From positions 1 to 44,791 of the forward strand of contig JAISTE010000121.1 in assembly GCA_031272825.1 (NCBI GenBank): a stretch of 44,791 bases of DNA. The letters run 5' to 3'. Origin of the DNA: Propionibacteriaceae bacterium. GTDB lineage: Bacteria; Actinomycetota; Actinomycetes; Propionibacteriales; Propionibacteriaceae. The notes under the pieces were generated by a model. That model made no database searches. It was not told where the DNA came from and was given only the letters and a program-made list of their open reading frames with translations. Shown here piece after piece: positions 34,734 through 43,178 of this stretch (the stretch's first letter is position 1; every line of letters starts with the position of its first letter). The position numbers were made by a program, and so were the translations under genes.

Positions 34734-36140
34734 TCACTCCTTCTTGTACCCGTGCCCGCCGAACTGATTCCGCAATGCAGCCACGGCACGCATGGTGTCG
34801 GCGCCGCCGCCAGTCGAGACTTGGCGCGCGTACAGCGACGCCGAAGTTACCGGTACCGGGACGCCCAGGCCTAGTGCTGCCTCGATCATCCACTTGGCTT
34901 CGCCGGATTCTGCGGCCTGCGGAGCGAACGACGCCAGCCCTGGGTCTGCCTTCACCGCACGTACCAGCAGGTCTAGCAGCCAGGAGCGCACTACCGAGCC
35001 CGAGCGCCAGGAATCCAGCACCCGGTCAGCATCCGTCACCAAATCGGAAGAGCGCAGCAGCTCGTAGCCCTCGCCGAGGGCCTGCATCATGCCGTACTCG
35101 ATGCCGTTGTGAACCATCTTGGCGAAGTGCCCGGCGCCCACCGGGCCCGCGTGTACCAGCCCGGAATCGCCGTCCGGCTTCAGGGTTTCCAAAGCAGGCA
35201 ACAGCAGCTCGTAGTCGGCGTCGGCTCCGCCGGCCATCAGCGCGTAGCCCTCGTCCTTGCCCCAGACTCCGCCCGAGGTGCCGACGTCCATGAAGTGAAT
35301 CCCGTGCTCGGCGAGCTGGGCCGCGTGGGCCTGATCTTCGGTGTAGTGCGAGTTACCGCCGTCGACGACCAGATCACCCTCGCCCAAAAGCCCGGACAGC
35401 TGCGCGATCGTCGCCGAGGTGGGCTCCCCGGCCGGAACCATCAGCCACACGACCTTCGGGGACGGCAGAGCGCTCACCAGCTCTTCCAAGGATTCGACGT
35501 CACGGCTCGCGTCTGAGGAGGCGTCATAGCCCACCACCGTGTGGCCGCCAGCCTTGAGGCGTTCGGCCATGTTGGCGCCCATCTTGCCCAGGCCGACCAT
35601 GCCCAGGCTCAGCCCGTGGCCGCCCAGGTGCAGGGTCTTGAGCACGCCCATGGCCTCTTCCGTGGGCGTCCTGCCCAAATCAAGATCGACGGTGAACCCG
35701 CTCTCCCCCGGCTCCAACGGCTCCAGGGTGGCGTACTGCGAATCCAGCAGTGACAAGGGCATAAAGTGCCCGGTGCGGGCACCCATGCGGGCGGCGACGG
35801 TCTCGCGCGAGCCGTCGAGATGGACGAAGACCACCCCGGGGCCGGAGAGCAGCTCGCGGTAGGAGCGCTTGAGCGCCGAGCAGGTGATCACGCAGTGCTT
35901 GCCCGCCTCGATCTGTTCGTCCATCCAGGCGCGCAGGGCCTCCAGCCAGGGCCAGCGATCCTCGTCGGTGAGCGGGATCCCCTGGCTCATCTTGTCGATG
36001 TTGACCTGCGGGTGGAAGTCATCGGCCTCGGCGAACGCCCACGAGAGCTTGCCCGCGACGAGCGCGCCCAACGTGGTCTTGCCCGAGCCGGAGACCCCCA
36101 TGACGATGATGGCCTTGACCTGGCCGTCGGTCGGATACAT
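34734..36140 (-). CDS. Gluconokinase/6-phosphogluconate dehydrogenase fusion
   Basis: This 468-residue protein joins two enzymes. Residues 1-170 are gluconokinase with P-loop VMGVSGSGKTT, ADDFHP and ITCSALKRSYRELL. Residues about 175-468 are a short-type decarboxylating 6-phosphogluconate dehydrogenase with Rossmann GMVGLGKMGANMAERL, substrate-binding GGNSHYTED and the catalytic KMVHNGIEYGMMQ. The acidic residue ending strand two (VVGYD) suggests NAD rather than NADP. One chain would convert gluconate to 6-phosphogluconate and then ribulose 5-phosphate. AAGGAG precedes the ATG, 9 bases after gntP. Confidence 0.92.
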   Translation of the reverse strand: MYPTDGQVKAIIVMGVSGSGKTTLGALVAGKLSWAFAEADDFHPQVNIDKMSQGIPLTDEDRWPWLEALRAWMDEQIEAGKHCVITCSALKRSYRELLSGPGVVFVHLDGSRETVAARMGARTGHFMPLSLLDSQYATLEPLEPGESGFTVDLDLGRTPTEEAMGVLKTLHLGGHGLSLGMVGLGKMGANMAERLKAGGHTVVGYDASSDASRDVESLEELVSALPSPKVVWLMVPAGEPTSATIAQLSGLLGEGDLVVDGGNSHYTEDQAHAAQLAEHGIHFMDVGTSGGVWGKDEGYALMAGGADADYELLLPALETLKPDGDSGLVHAGPVGAGHFAKMVHNGIEYGMMQALGEGYELLRSSDLVTDADRVLDSWRSGSVVRSWLLDLLVRAVKADPGLASFAPQAAESGEAKWMIEAALGLGVPVPVTSASLYARQVSTGGGADTMRAVAALRNQFGGHGYKKE

Positions 36141-36149
36141 ATGTACTCC

Positions 36150-37505
36150 TTACACGAAGAGGTTGAGGATGAGCACGAACACAAGAGCGACGACCGAGAG
36201 CACCGACTCCATCATGGACCAGGACTTGAACGTCTGGCCGACGCTCAAACCGAAGTACTCCTTGACGAGCCAGAACCCGGCGTCGTTGACGTGGGAGAGG
36301 AAGACCGAGCCCGCGCCGATCGCCAACACCAACAAAGATACTTCGAGGGTTGGCATCGAGGCCGCGACAGGGGCGAGGATGCCCGCAGTGGTGACAATCG
36401 AGACGGTGGCCGAGCCGGTGGCGATGCGCACGAACACGGCAACCAGCCAGGCGAGCAGCACGATCGGCACCGAGGATCCTTCGACGAATTTGGCGATCAT
36501 CTCGCCGATACCGGTGTCGACCAGCACGCCCTTGAGGCCGCCGCCCGCGCCGACGATGAGCAGGATTCCGGCGATCGCGGGAAGGCCGGAGCCGAGGGAA
36601 GAGTTGATGTCCTTCCACTTCATGCCCGACGAAACGCCGAGCGAGAACATGCCGACGATCAGGCCCAGGGCAAGGGCAATTGCCGGGGTTCCGAGGAATT
36701 CGATGACGGATGCCGCGACCGACTCATCGTCCGGAACGGCCACCTGGTAGAGCGCGTGCAGCAGCATCAAGACGACCGGGAGCAGCACGGTGAGTACCGA
36801 GGCGAGGAAGGAGGGCTTGCGGCGGCCTTCGGCCTGGTCGGCGGAAGAGATGAAGGTGTCGGCGAGGGCTGGCACCGGGACGTCGACCCATTTGGCGGCG
36901 AATTTGGAGAAGATCGGGCCGGAGATGATGACCGTCGGGATGGCGACCAGGATTCCGAGGCCGATGGTGAGGCCGAGGGAGGCACTTGGGAAATTGGCGA
37001 GGGCGGCCAGCGGGCCGGGGTGCGGCGGGACGAGGCCGTGCATGGCGGACAGGCCGGCGAGGGTCGGGATGGCGATGCGCATCAGCGGCAGGCCGGAGCG
37101 CTTGGCGACCAGCAAGATGACGGGCACAAGGAGCACCAGGCCGACCTCGAAGAACATCGGCAGGCCGATGATCGCGCCGGCGAGGGCCATCATCCAAGGC
37201 AGTGCCTTGGGGGAAGAGTGTGAGACCAACGTGTCGACGATGCGGTCGGCCCCGCCGGAATCGGCGAGCAATTTCCCAAACATCGCCCCGAGACCGACCA
37301 GGATGCCTACGGAGGCCATGGTCGAGCCGAAGGTGTTGGAGAAGGAGGTGACGGTCGGAACCGCGCCGTAGCCAGCCCCGATTCCGATGATGAGCGCCGA
37401 GACGAACAGGGCGATGAATGGGTGGACTTTCGCCCAGGTGATGAGCAATATCAGTATGACAATGCCTGCCACTGCGGCTATCGCAGTCTGCGTCGTTGCA
37501 TCCAT
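36150..37505 (-). CDS. gntP: Gluconate permease, GntP family
   Basis: This 451-residue, multi-helix membrane protein has family blocks HGLVPPHPGPLAA, LPMFFEVGLVLLVPVI and GSVFLSHVNDAGFWLVKEY. It is a proton-coupled gluconate uptake carrier; related members carry other hexonates, so gluconate is inferred from the kinase/dehydrogenase gene 9 bases downstream. The ATG at 37505 is preferred for the AAAGGAAAG upstream. The in-frame extension to 38036 crosses the divergent regulator and is rejected. Confidence 0.93.
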   Translation of the reverse strand: MDATTQTAIAAVAGIVILILLITWAKVHPFIALFVSALIIGIGAGYGAVPTVTSFSNTFGSTMASVGILVGLGAMFGKLLADSGGADRIVDTLVSHSSPKALPWMMALAGAIIGLPMFFEVGLVLLVPVILLVAKRSGLPLMRIAIPTLAGLSAMHGLVPPHPGPLAALANFPSASLGLTIGLGILVAIPTVIISGPIFSKFAAKWVDVPVPALADTFISSADQAEGRRKPSFLASVLTVLLPVVLMLLHALYQVAVPDDESVAASVIEFLGTPAIALALGLIVGMFSLGVSSGMKWKDINSSLGSGLPAIAGILLIVGAGGGLKGVLVDTGIGEMIAKFVEGSSVPIVLLAWLVAVFVRIATGSATVSIVTTAGILAPVAASMPTLEVSLLVLAIGAGSVFLSHVNDAGFWLVKEYFGLSVGQTFKSWSMMESVLSVVALVFVLILNLFV

Positions 37506-37542
37506 GTCTTTCCTTTCAGAGCATGTTGGTTTCACTCTATAT

Positions 37543-37559
37543 GTTATGGCATACATAAC
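37543..37559. promoter_or_regulatory. FadR/GntR-type operator
   Basis: GTTATG-GCATA-CATAAC is a perfect inverted repeat, 38 bases from the gntP start and 77 from the regulator start. Position suggests repression of gntP and autoregulation. Confidence 0.65.
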
Positions 37560-37635
37560 GCAAGATGGCGGGGTTTGACGTCGGACATATTTTCTTTCGG
37601 TGCCGTATTTGTGTGCCATGTGGGAGAATGTGCGC

Positions 37636-38322
37636 ATGGCTGCCACGTTGCATGAATCCGTCCTCGACCAGTGGGGCGAGGGGATCGTCTCCGGCAAGTA
37701 CCTGCCCGGGGATCGGATCTCCCTAGACGACGAAGTCACCGGCCAAAAAGCCTCCAGGACGGTCGGGCGCGAGGCCATGCGTGTGCTCGAATCCATGGGA
37801 ATGGTGACGGTCAAGCGCAAGTCCGGTGCGGTCGTCAATCCCCCTGCCCGCTGGCATTCTTTCGATCCCCAGCTCATCTCGTGGCGTTTAGATTCCGACG
37901 ACCGCGCCGCCCAGCTGCACGCGCTGAGCGAGCTGCGCCTGGCCGTCGAACCGGTGGCCGCGCGCCTGGCCGCCCTCAACGCGAGCGCCCAGCAGTGGGC
38001 CGACCTCACCGAAGCGGCGATAACGATGGCCGCCAACTCCGACCAAGCCGACCAGCCCGCCTACCTCGACGCCGATATGCGCTTCCACGCCACGCTCCTG
38101 GCCGCCTCAGGAAATTACATGTTCGAATCACTATCAGGCGTGGTAAAGGCCGTTCTACAAGGCAGGACGCGCCACGGCCTGATGCCCTCTCACGCCAACC
38201 CGGAGGCGGTACAGCTGCACGTCGACATCGCGGCAGCAGTGGGAGCGAAAGACGCCGACCGTGCCGAAGCAGCCATGCGCGAGATCGTCGAAGAAGCGGA
38301 TCATGCGGTGCAGCAAGCTTGA
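37636..38322 (+). CDS. FadR-subfamily GntR regulator of gluconate genes
   Basis: This 228-residue regulator has an N-terminal winged helix (GKYLPGDRISLDDEVTGQKA, SRTVGREAMRVLESMG) and the FCD effector domain with the conserved ELRLAVEPVAARLAA and DMRFHATLLAASGN. The conserved Asp and two His residues of FCD metal-binding sites appear as DMRFH and later HVDIAAA. The ATG at 37636 is preferred for GGGAGA eight bases upstream; in-frame ATGs upstream at 37618 and 37600 give no family match. It probably releases the gntP promoter when gluconate or a phosphorylated product is bound. Confidence 0.9.
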   Translation: MAATLHESVLDQWGEGIVSGKYLPGDRISLDDEVTGQKASRTVGREAMRVLESMGMVTVKRKSGAVVNPPARWHSFDPQLISWRLDSDDRAAQLHALSELRLAVEPVAARLAALNASAQQWADLTEAAITMAANSDQADQPAYLDADMRFHATLLAASGNYMFESLSGVVKAVLQGRTRHGLMPSHANPEAVQLHVDIAAAVGAKDADRAEAAMREIVEEADHAVQQA

Positions 38323-38333
38323 TGGACGGGTGA

Positions 38334-38524
38334 GGCACAACTCCACCCGTTATCCCGCATAACCCCCACCAGTAGGTTTACCTTGCTTCGCACGTAAGGG
38401 CACAACTCCACCCGTGATCCCGCATAACCCCCACCCGTGATCCCGCGTAACCCCGTCATCCCGCATAACCATCCGTCATCCCGCATAACCCCCACCCGTC
38501 ATCCCGCGCGCAGTCGCGGGATCT
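38334..38524 (+). repeat. Cluster of degenerate family 1 repeats
   Basis: A unit like CCCGTNATCCCGCATAACCC appears at least five times. The stretch GGCACAACTCCACCCGT with its continuation is duplicated about 65 bases apart (38336 and 38399). The cluster ends in a full family 1 palindrome (38498-38524). The gap 38323-38667 otherwise holds only the promoter described next. Confidence 0.75.
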
Positions 38525-38616
38525 CCCCCCTATTCGCTGCACCCACTCACCCAAGATCCCGCGCGCCAGATGACGCGGGTAGGAAAAGCGGGATGACGAA
38601 GGGGCCGCGAGAGAAG

Positions 38617-38661
38617 AAATATAAATACCCTCTTTATATTTACGAAAGTATGGGTTACGAT
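38617..38661 (+). promoter_or_regulatory. Leaderless promoter with 9-bp operator for the DUF4097 gene
   Basis: AAATATAAA-N7-TTTATATTT (38617-38641) is a perfect inverted repeat in an AT-rich island. Its right arm overlaps a -35-like TTTATA, 17 bases from TACGAT (38656-38661), which is six bases before the ATG. This suggests a tightly regulated leaderless promoter. Confidence 0.65.
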
Positions 38662-38667
38662 TCTTAC

Positions 38668-39441
38668 ATGAGCAATCCAAGAGTTGTCCAGATTCTCGAA
38701 GATCTGGCCGCCGGGAAGGTCTCCCCCGAGGAGGCCGGGGCATTAATTGACGAAGCTCAGGCCGAGCCTGATCCGCAGTGGTTCGCATCCGAACCCGAAT
38801 CCGATACCACTACTAGTTCCAACCGAATCGCGATCAAGGCCTCGGCCCGGCGCGTGACCATTACTTCCGATCCCTCCATCGCGACCGTCCACGTCGACGG
38901 CCCGCACTCGATCACCCAAGACGGCGACGTCCTGGAGATCGCCTCCGAGGTCGAGGGGCCGAACATCACCTCGTTTTCCTTTGAGAACCTGCAGCGCGCG
39001 CTCGTCGATTACAGCCGCGACCGCCGCCGGGGGCTGCGCGTGCGCGTCAACCCGTCGGTCTTGCTGGACATCGACGTCACCGGCTGTTCGCTTAACTGCA
39101 CGGGCGTGCGCGAGCTTAACAAGGTGCGGGTGGTCGCGTCCTCTGCTGAGTTCGCGGATATTGAGCGCATCGACGACGCCGTGGTCACCGCCAGCTCGGC
39201 TACCATCGCCGCCCGCCCGACCGCGGGCCGTTCGCGCATCCGCTGCGAATCCGGGCAGCTCTCCTTGAAGCTAGAGCGCGGTTCGTCCGTCACGGTGAAG
39301 GCCGACGTCCAGCTCGGGGCCGAAAATTGGATCGGCTCTGTGCAGCGCCCGGTCGGTGAACCCGCGGTAATCGGAAACGGCGACGCGGAACTGGAGTTGG
39401 CCGTCGTCATGGGGAAGTTGGACGTACAGGTCGATCAGTGA
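38668..39441 (+). CDS. DUF4097-family adhesin-like protein
   Basis: This 257-residue protein begins with a short helical motif, VVQILEDLAAGKVSPEEAG, of the YvlB/LiaX-like type. A beta-rich DUF4097 region then shows repeated short strands such as LRVRVNPSVLLDIDVTG and SVTVKADVQLGAENW. There is no signal peptide or membrane helix, so it is probably cytoplasmic. Such genes often lie in envelope-stress operons. The ATG at 38668 fits a leaderless start (TACGAT six bases upstream); the in-frame ATG at 38650 is an alternative. It is followed by the DUF2089 gene. Confidence 0.75.
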   Translation: MSNPRVVQILEDLAAGKVSPEEAGALIDEAQAEPDPQWFASEPESDTTTSSNRIAIKASARRVTITSDPSIATVHVDGPHSITQDGDVLEIASEVEGPNITSFSFENLQRALVDYSRDRRRGLRVRVNPSVLLDIDVTGCSLNCTGVRELNKVRVVASSAEFADIERIDDAVVTASSATIAARPTAGRSRIRCESGQLSLKLERGSSVTVKADVQLGAENWIGSVQRPVGEPAVIGNGDAELELAVVMGKLDVQVDQ

Positions 39442-39490
39442 CCGGACGACCCACGGAGATCAACCGATCGTCACCCGGACGCCACCACCC

Positions 39491-39514
39491 GTCCCCGGAC
39501 TCGATCCGGGGCGG
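39491..39514 (+). repeat. Family 2 palindrome
   Basis: GTCCCCGGACTCGATCCGGG with a GCGG tail forms a hairpin in the gap between the DUF4097 and DUF2089 genes. Confidence 0.8.
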
Positions 39515-39546
39515 CCACCCGAAGAACTTACGGAAAGAGGAGTGAA

Positions 39547-39897
39547 ATGAAAAGAACCCCGGCATCGTGCCCGGTGTGCGACGGCAAGCTGACCACCACG
39601 CGGCTGAGCTGCCAAGATTGCGGAACGGAACTGGTGGGCGATTTCGGGGCCTGCTCGTTCTGCGCGCTCGACCCGGCGGAAATGGACATTGTCAAGGTAT
39701 TTTTGTCCTCGCGCGGAAATATGCGCGACCTGGAACGGCACCTGGGCGTCTCATATCCGACGGCCCGGGCCCGGTTCGCCGCGGTGCTGAACAAGCTGGG
39801 GTTGAGCGATAACTCAGCGAAGGATCGAGACGAGATCCTGCGCCAGGTTGCCGCCGGTGAGCTCAGCGCGGAGGATGCGGCGAAGCTGCTGGGGTAA
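39547..39897 (+). CDS. DUF2089 zinc-ribbon regulator-like protein
   Basis: This 116-residue protein has a zinc ribbon (CPVCDGKL...CQDCG) and an extra CSFC pair, then a helix-turn-helix-like region GNMRDLERHLGVSYPTARAR. It ends ILRQVAAGELSAEDAAKLLG, which closely echoes the N-terminal helix of the DUF4097 protein upstream. This is the DUF2089 family, thought to include DNA-binding regulators. GAGGAG lies before the ATG. The paired genes probably form one functional module. Confidence 0.88.
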   Translation: MKRTPASCPVCDGKLTTTRLSCQDCGTELVGDFGACSFCALDPAEMDIVKVFLSSRGNMRDLERHLGVSYPTARARFAAVLNKLGLSDNSAKDRDEILRQVAAGELSAEDAAKLLG

Positions 39898-39904
39898 TCG
39901 ACTC

Positions 39905-39985
39905 GTCATTTAGCGCATAAGCCGCAGAATCTGATCTGAAGTCGGTGTACCAGTGTTGAGATCCTGCGGCTTCGCGCAGGATGAC
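39905..39985. repeat. Inverted pair of family 1 palindromes between convergent genes
   Basis: A degenerate copy (39905-39932) faces a good copy (39959-39985). They fill the space between the DUF2089 and greA stops and may serve as a bidirectional terminator. Confidence 0.75.
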
Positions 39986-39987
39986 GA

Positions 39988-40473
39988 CTAGGCCGAAACC
40001 GACTTGATCGTCACGGTAATGGTCGAGCCGGTCGGTGCCTTGTAGGAGACGGACTCCCCTACCTTGTGGCCGTCGACGGCCCCGCCCAGCGGCGACTGCG
40101 GCGAGTACACCTCGATGTCGACCGAGTCGTCGAGGTTGAGCAGCTCGCGCGAACCCAGCAGGAAGGTGTCGGTGTCGTCGGGGTCGTCGTCGTAGTAAAC
40201 CGTGACTTTCATGCCCGGCTGCACCACGTCCGTCGCCGACGGTTCGCCCACCTGGGCGTTCTCAAGCACATGGGAAAGCTGCTTGATGCGGGCCTCCATC
40301 TGCCCCTGCTCCTCGCGGGCGGCGTGGTAGCCGGCGTTCTCGGAAAGGTCGCCTTCGTCGCGTGCGCGCGCGATCTTCTTCGTGATCGCGATCCGCCCCT
40401 CACCCTTCAGGTAGTCGAGTTCCTCGACAAGGTTGTCGTACGCCTCTTGCGTCAACCAGATTTCTTCAGACAC
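39988..40473 (-). CDS. greA: Transcription elongation factor GreA
   Basis: GreA rescues backtracked RNA polymerase by stimulating transcript cleavage. The 161 residues hold the N-terminal coiled coil with the catalytic acidic tip ARARDEGDLSENAGYHAARE and the C-terminal FKBP-like domain ending SPLGGAVDGHKVGESVSYKA. The GTG at 40473 is preferred because TAACAT (40481-40486) stands seven bases before it. The ATG at 40482 (three residues more) is an equal alternative; neither has a proper Shine-Dalgarno. A longer in-frame extension runs through xseA and is rejected. Confidence 0.93.
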   Translation of the reverse strand: MSEEIWLTQEAYDNLVEELDYLKGEGRIAITKKIARARDEGDLSENAGYHAAREEQGQMEARIKQLSHVLENAQVGEPSATDVVQPGMKVTVYYDDDPDDTDTFLLGSRELLNLDDSVDIEVYSPQSPLGGAVDGHKVGESVSYKAPTGSTITVTIKSVSA

Positions 40474-40555
40474 CCTGCACATGTTAGTACCGGCGTCAAC
40501 CGACTTCTCCACAGGTGCAACCCGGGTAGTAGCGGCGCCGCGATAGGCTGGCTCC

Positions 40556-41782
40556 GTGCCATTGACTTCCAGCCCCGACGCCCCGCAACCACTCCACACC
40601 ATCGTGGAGGCGACCAAGGGTTGGGTCGAGAAGCTGGGGGCGGTGTGGGTGACGGCCCAGATCATTGAGCTCAAGCGCCGCACCGGCCACATGCAATTCC
40701 TTACTTTGCGCGACGCCACCGAGGAAGTCTCCGTGACGGCCACAACCACCACCCGGGTCTTGGATGTGGCGGGCCCGGTCACAGAAGGGGCGACGGTCGT
40801 CGCCCTGTTGAAGCCGACGGTTTGGAAGAAATCAGGTCGGCTCGCGTTCAACTGCACCGATCTCAGAATCGCCGGCGAGGGCCAGCTGCTGGCCCAGCTT
40901 GAGCAGCGCAAGCGGATGCTGCAGGCCGAGGGGCTGTTCGCCCCCGAGCTGAAGAAGCCGATCCCGTTCTTGCCGAACTGCATCGGCTTGATCACCGGCC
41001 AAAAATCCGACGCCGAACGCGATGTGGTGCAAAACGCGCGGCTGCGCTGGCCGAACGTGCGTTTCCGGATCGAATATTCCCTTGTCCAGGGCCTGCAGGC
41101 CGCCGGGCAGGTGATTGCCAAGCTCGCCGAGCTGGACGCCGATCCCGAGGTGGACGTCATTGTTATCGCGCGCGGCGGCGGGGCTTTGGAAGACCTACTG
41201 CCGTTTTCCGACGAGGCCTTGGTGCGCGCGGTTTTCGCCGCCCGCACGCCGGTGGTTTCGGCCATCGGGCACGAGCGCGACAACCCGATCCTGGACTTGG
41301 TGGCCGACCTGCGGGCTTCGACGCCGACGGACGCCGCCAAGCGCATCGTCCCGGATGTGGCCGAGCTCGGCGAAGAGAACGCGTACCTGCGCGGGCGGCT
41401 GCGGGCGGCGGTGCTTGCCAAACTCAAGCGCGAGCAGGCCTACATCACCGATGTGCGCTCGCGCCCGGTGCTGCGCGATCCCGCCGGGCCGATCCGGCTT
41501 CACGTCGAGCGGCTGACCGTGCTGCGCGGCAGGCTGCGTACGGCGATCCGTCAGCCGATGCTCGCCGAGCGTGACCGGGTATCTGCGCTGCGGCAGCGGG
41601 CCCGTGCCCTATCGCCCGAGGCGACCCTCACCCGGGGCTACTCGATTGTGAGCGTCGGGGGCCGGACTTTGGCGTCGGTGAAAAATGTGGAAATCGGCGA
41701 CGCGGCAAGCATCCGTCTGCGCGACGGCGAGTTGGGCGTCAGCGTCGAGAGCGTGAACGCGAACACTCGGTCAGGGGAATAG
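40556..41782 (+). CDS. xseA: Exodeoxyribonuclease VII large subunit
   Basis: This 408-residue subunit forms a nuclease with XseB that degrades single-stranded DNA in repair. The N-terminal OB-fold region (WVTAQIIELKRRTGHMQFL) precedes the nuclease domain with GLITGQKSDAERDVV, IIVARGGG-type VIVIARGGGALEDLLPFSDE and ISAIGHE-type VSAIGHERDNPILDLVAD. GTG at 40556 has TAGGCT (40544-40549) six bases upstream and no Shine-Dalgarno, so it is likely leaderless. The partner xseB follows after 334 bases of repeats rather than directly, which is unusual. Confidence 0.94.
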   Translation: MPLTSSPDAPQPLHTIVEATKGWVEKLGAVWVTAQIIELKRRTGHMQFLTLRDATEEVSVTATTTTRVLDVAGPVTEGATVVALLKPTVWKKSGRLAFNCTDLRIAGEGQLLAQLEQRKRMLQAEGLFAPELKKPIPFLPNCIGLITGQKSDAERDVVQNARLRWPNVRFRIEYSLVQGLQAAGQVIAKLAELDADPEVDVIVIARGGGALEDLLPFSDEALVRAVFAARTPVVSAIGHERDNPILDLVADLRASTPTDAAKRIVPDVAELGEENAYLRGRLRAAVLAKLKREQAYITDVRSRPVLRDPAGPIRLHVERLTVLRGRLRTAIRQPMLAERDRVSALRQRARALSPEATLTRGYSIVSVGGRTLASVKNVEIGDAASIRLRDGELGVSVESVNANTRSGE

Positions 41783-41850
41783 CTGATGCGCCCGTCCCCT
41801 CCCCGCCCCAACCCTCTACTCGAACCGACTCCCCCCGGTTTCAATCCGAC

Positions 41851-42066
41851 GTCCCCGGGCTGGACCCCGGGGCGTCCCCAACTCACGGCAACCCAACCCC
41901 CGGCACGCCCGCTTACCTCATCCCCCGATGCTCCCAACCCCGGATTTCCATCACCCTGCCCTGGAACCAGCACCACCCCGTCCCCGGGCACCCCACCACC
42001 CCGTCTCAAGCTCGACTCACCCCATCCCCGGACACACCCACCCCGTCCCCGGACTCGATCCGGGGC
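41851..42066 (+). repeat. Repeat-rich gap between xseA and xseB
   Basis: Family 2 palindromes lie at 41851-41873 and 42045-42066, with CCCCGTCCCCGG fragments between them. The whole 41783-42116 gap is C-rich and looks like decayed repeats. No gene is supported in it. Confidence 0.75.
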
Positions 42067-42116
42067 GGCGATGAACTTCCCCCGAGGTAGATACAAACTC
42101 AAACGAAAGGAAACCA

Positions 42117-42305
42117 ATGGCCGAAGAACTTACATATGAGCAAGCCAGAGAGCAATTGCAGGGTGTGGTGGCACAGCTTGAGTCTGGCGACGTCCCGCTA
42201 ACAGACGCTATGAAGCTGTGGGAGCGCGGCGAGGAGCTGGCCGATACCTGCGACAAGTGGCTGGCCGGGGCGATCGAGAAGGTCGAAGCCAAGAAAGAGA
42301 GCTAG
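42117..42305 (+). CDS. xseB: Exodeoxyribonuclease VII small subunit
   Basis: This 62-residue helical subunit matches XseB: LTYEQAREQLQGVVAQLESG, then PLTDAMKLWERGEELADTC. Several copies pack along each XseA chain. GAAAGG precedes the ATG at usual spacing. Its stop codon overlaps that of the convergent isoprenyl transferase gene by three bases, leaving no room for a terminator. Confidence 0.93.
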   Translation: MAEELTYEQAREQLQGVVAQLESGDVPLTDAMKLWERGEELADTCDKWLAGAIEKVEAKKES

Positions 42306-43099
42306 CGGCCGTAGCGGCGCTCGCGCTGCGTAAACGAGCGCAGGGCGCGCAGGAAGTCGACGCGGCGAAAGTCGGGCCACAGGGCTTCGCAGAAATAGAA
42401 CTCCGAGTGGGCCGACTGCCACATCAAGAACCCAGAAAGACGCTGCTCACCGGAGGTGCGGATGATGAGGTCGGGGTCAGGCTGCCCAGCGGTGTAGAGG
42501 TGCTCTTCGATGGAGTCGGGCTCGATGGTGGCCGCGACTTCTTCCAGGGTTTTCCCGTCTGCGGCTTCGGCTTCGAGCAGGTTGCGCACGGCGTCGCGCA
42601 GCTCGTGCCGCCCGCCGTACGCGACGGCCACGTTTATATGCATTCCCTTGCGCCCGCGCGTCGAATCCGCGGCCTTCTCCAGCCGCTCGGCAATCGGCCC
42701 GGGCAGCAGCGAGGTGTCCCCCACGATCTGAACCTGGTAGCGGGCGTCGGCGGAAAGATCCTCGACCAACCCGGCGATGACGTCGAGCAGGGGGGTGAGT
42801 TCCTCATCGTCGGCCCGCTGCAGGTTTTCGGTGGAAAGCACCCACAGCGTCACGAGTTCAATGCCGAGCTCGTTGCACCAGCGCACGAATTCCTTGAGCT
42901 TGGCCGCCCCGGCCCGATACCCGGTAACAAGCGGTTTTCCAGGGGCATTGGTTCGGGCCCAGCGACGGTTCCCGTCGGCAAGCACGGCAACGTGCCTGGG
43001 CAGACGGGAGCGGTCAAGATGCTTGAGAAGCTGACGTTCGTAGAGCCCGTAAGCAAGGGCTGCGGGAGTCCATTGCGAGGAAGCAGGACATTCGGGCAT
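42302..43099 (-). CDS. uppS: Isoprenyl transferase (cis-prenyltransferase)
   Basis: This 265-residue cis-prenyltransferase has VAVLADGNRRWAR with the catalytic Asp, LWVLSTENLQR, VAVAYGGRHELRDAV, and DLIIRTSGEQRLSGFLMWQS. It most resembles the actinobacterial Rv1086 type, which makes short Z-prenyl diphosphate for the decaprenyl phosphate lipid carrier, so the symbol uppS is by family only. About 37 residues before the core are an N-terminal helix. TAGGAT (43106-43111) sits six bases before the ATG, so it appears leaderless. Confidence 0.92.
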   Translation of the reverse strand: MPECPASSQWTPAALAYGLYERQLLKHLDRSRLPRHVAVLADGNRRWARTNAPGKPLVTGYRAGAAKLKEFVRWCNELGIELVTLWVLSTENLQRADDEELTPLLDVIAGLVEDLSADARYQVQIVGDTSLLPGPIAERLEKAADSTRGRKGMHINVAVAYGGRHELRDAVRNLLEAEAADGKTLEEVAATIEPDSIEEHLYTAGQPDPDLIIRTSGEQRLSGFLMWQSAHSEFYFCEALWPDFRRVDFLRALRSFTQRERRYGR

Positions 43100-43178
43100 G
43101 AGGCAATCCTATCGCTTGGAATAGCCGGTTTCGGTACGGGAAATGAGTCGGGAAGCGCAGGGATGAGGGAGCGTCCGG

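Noticed and set aside
35766..37223. 485-residue plus-strand frame opposite the gluconate genes
   Set aside because: Composition is dominated by Asp/Glu/His/Arg/Gly without domains, and it overlaps two well-identified genes.
36150..38036. Extended 628-residue reading of gntP
   Set aside because: The extra 177 residues cross the operator and the divergent regulator gene. The GntP family begins at the ATG at 37505, which has a ribosome site.
39988..41427. 479-residue extension of greA
   Set aside because: The added part is the complement of xseA; GreA is about 160 residues.
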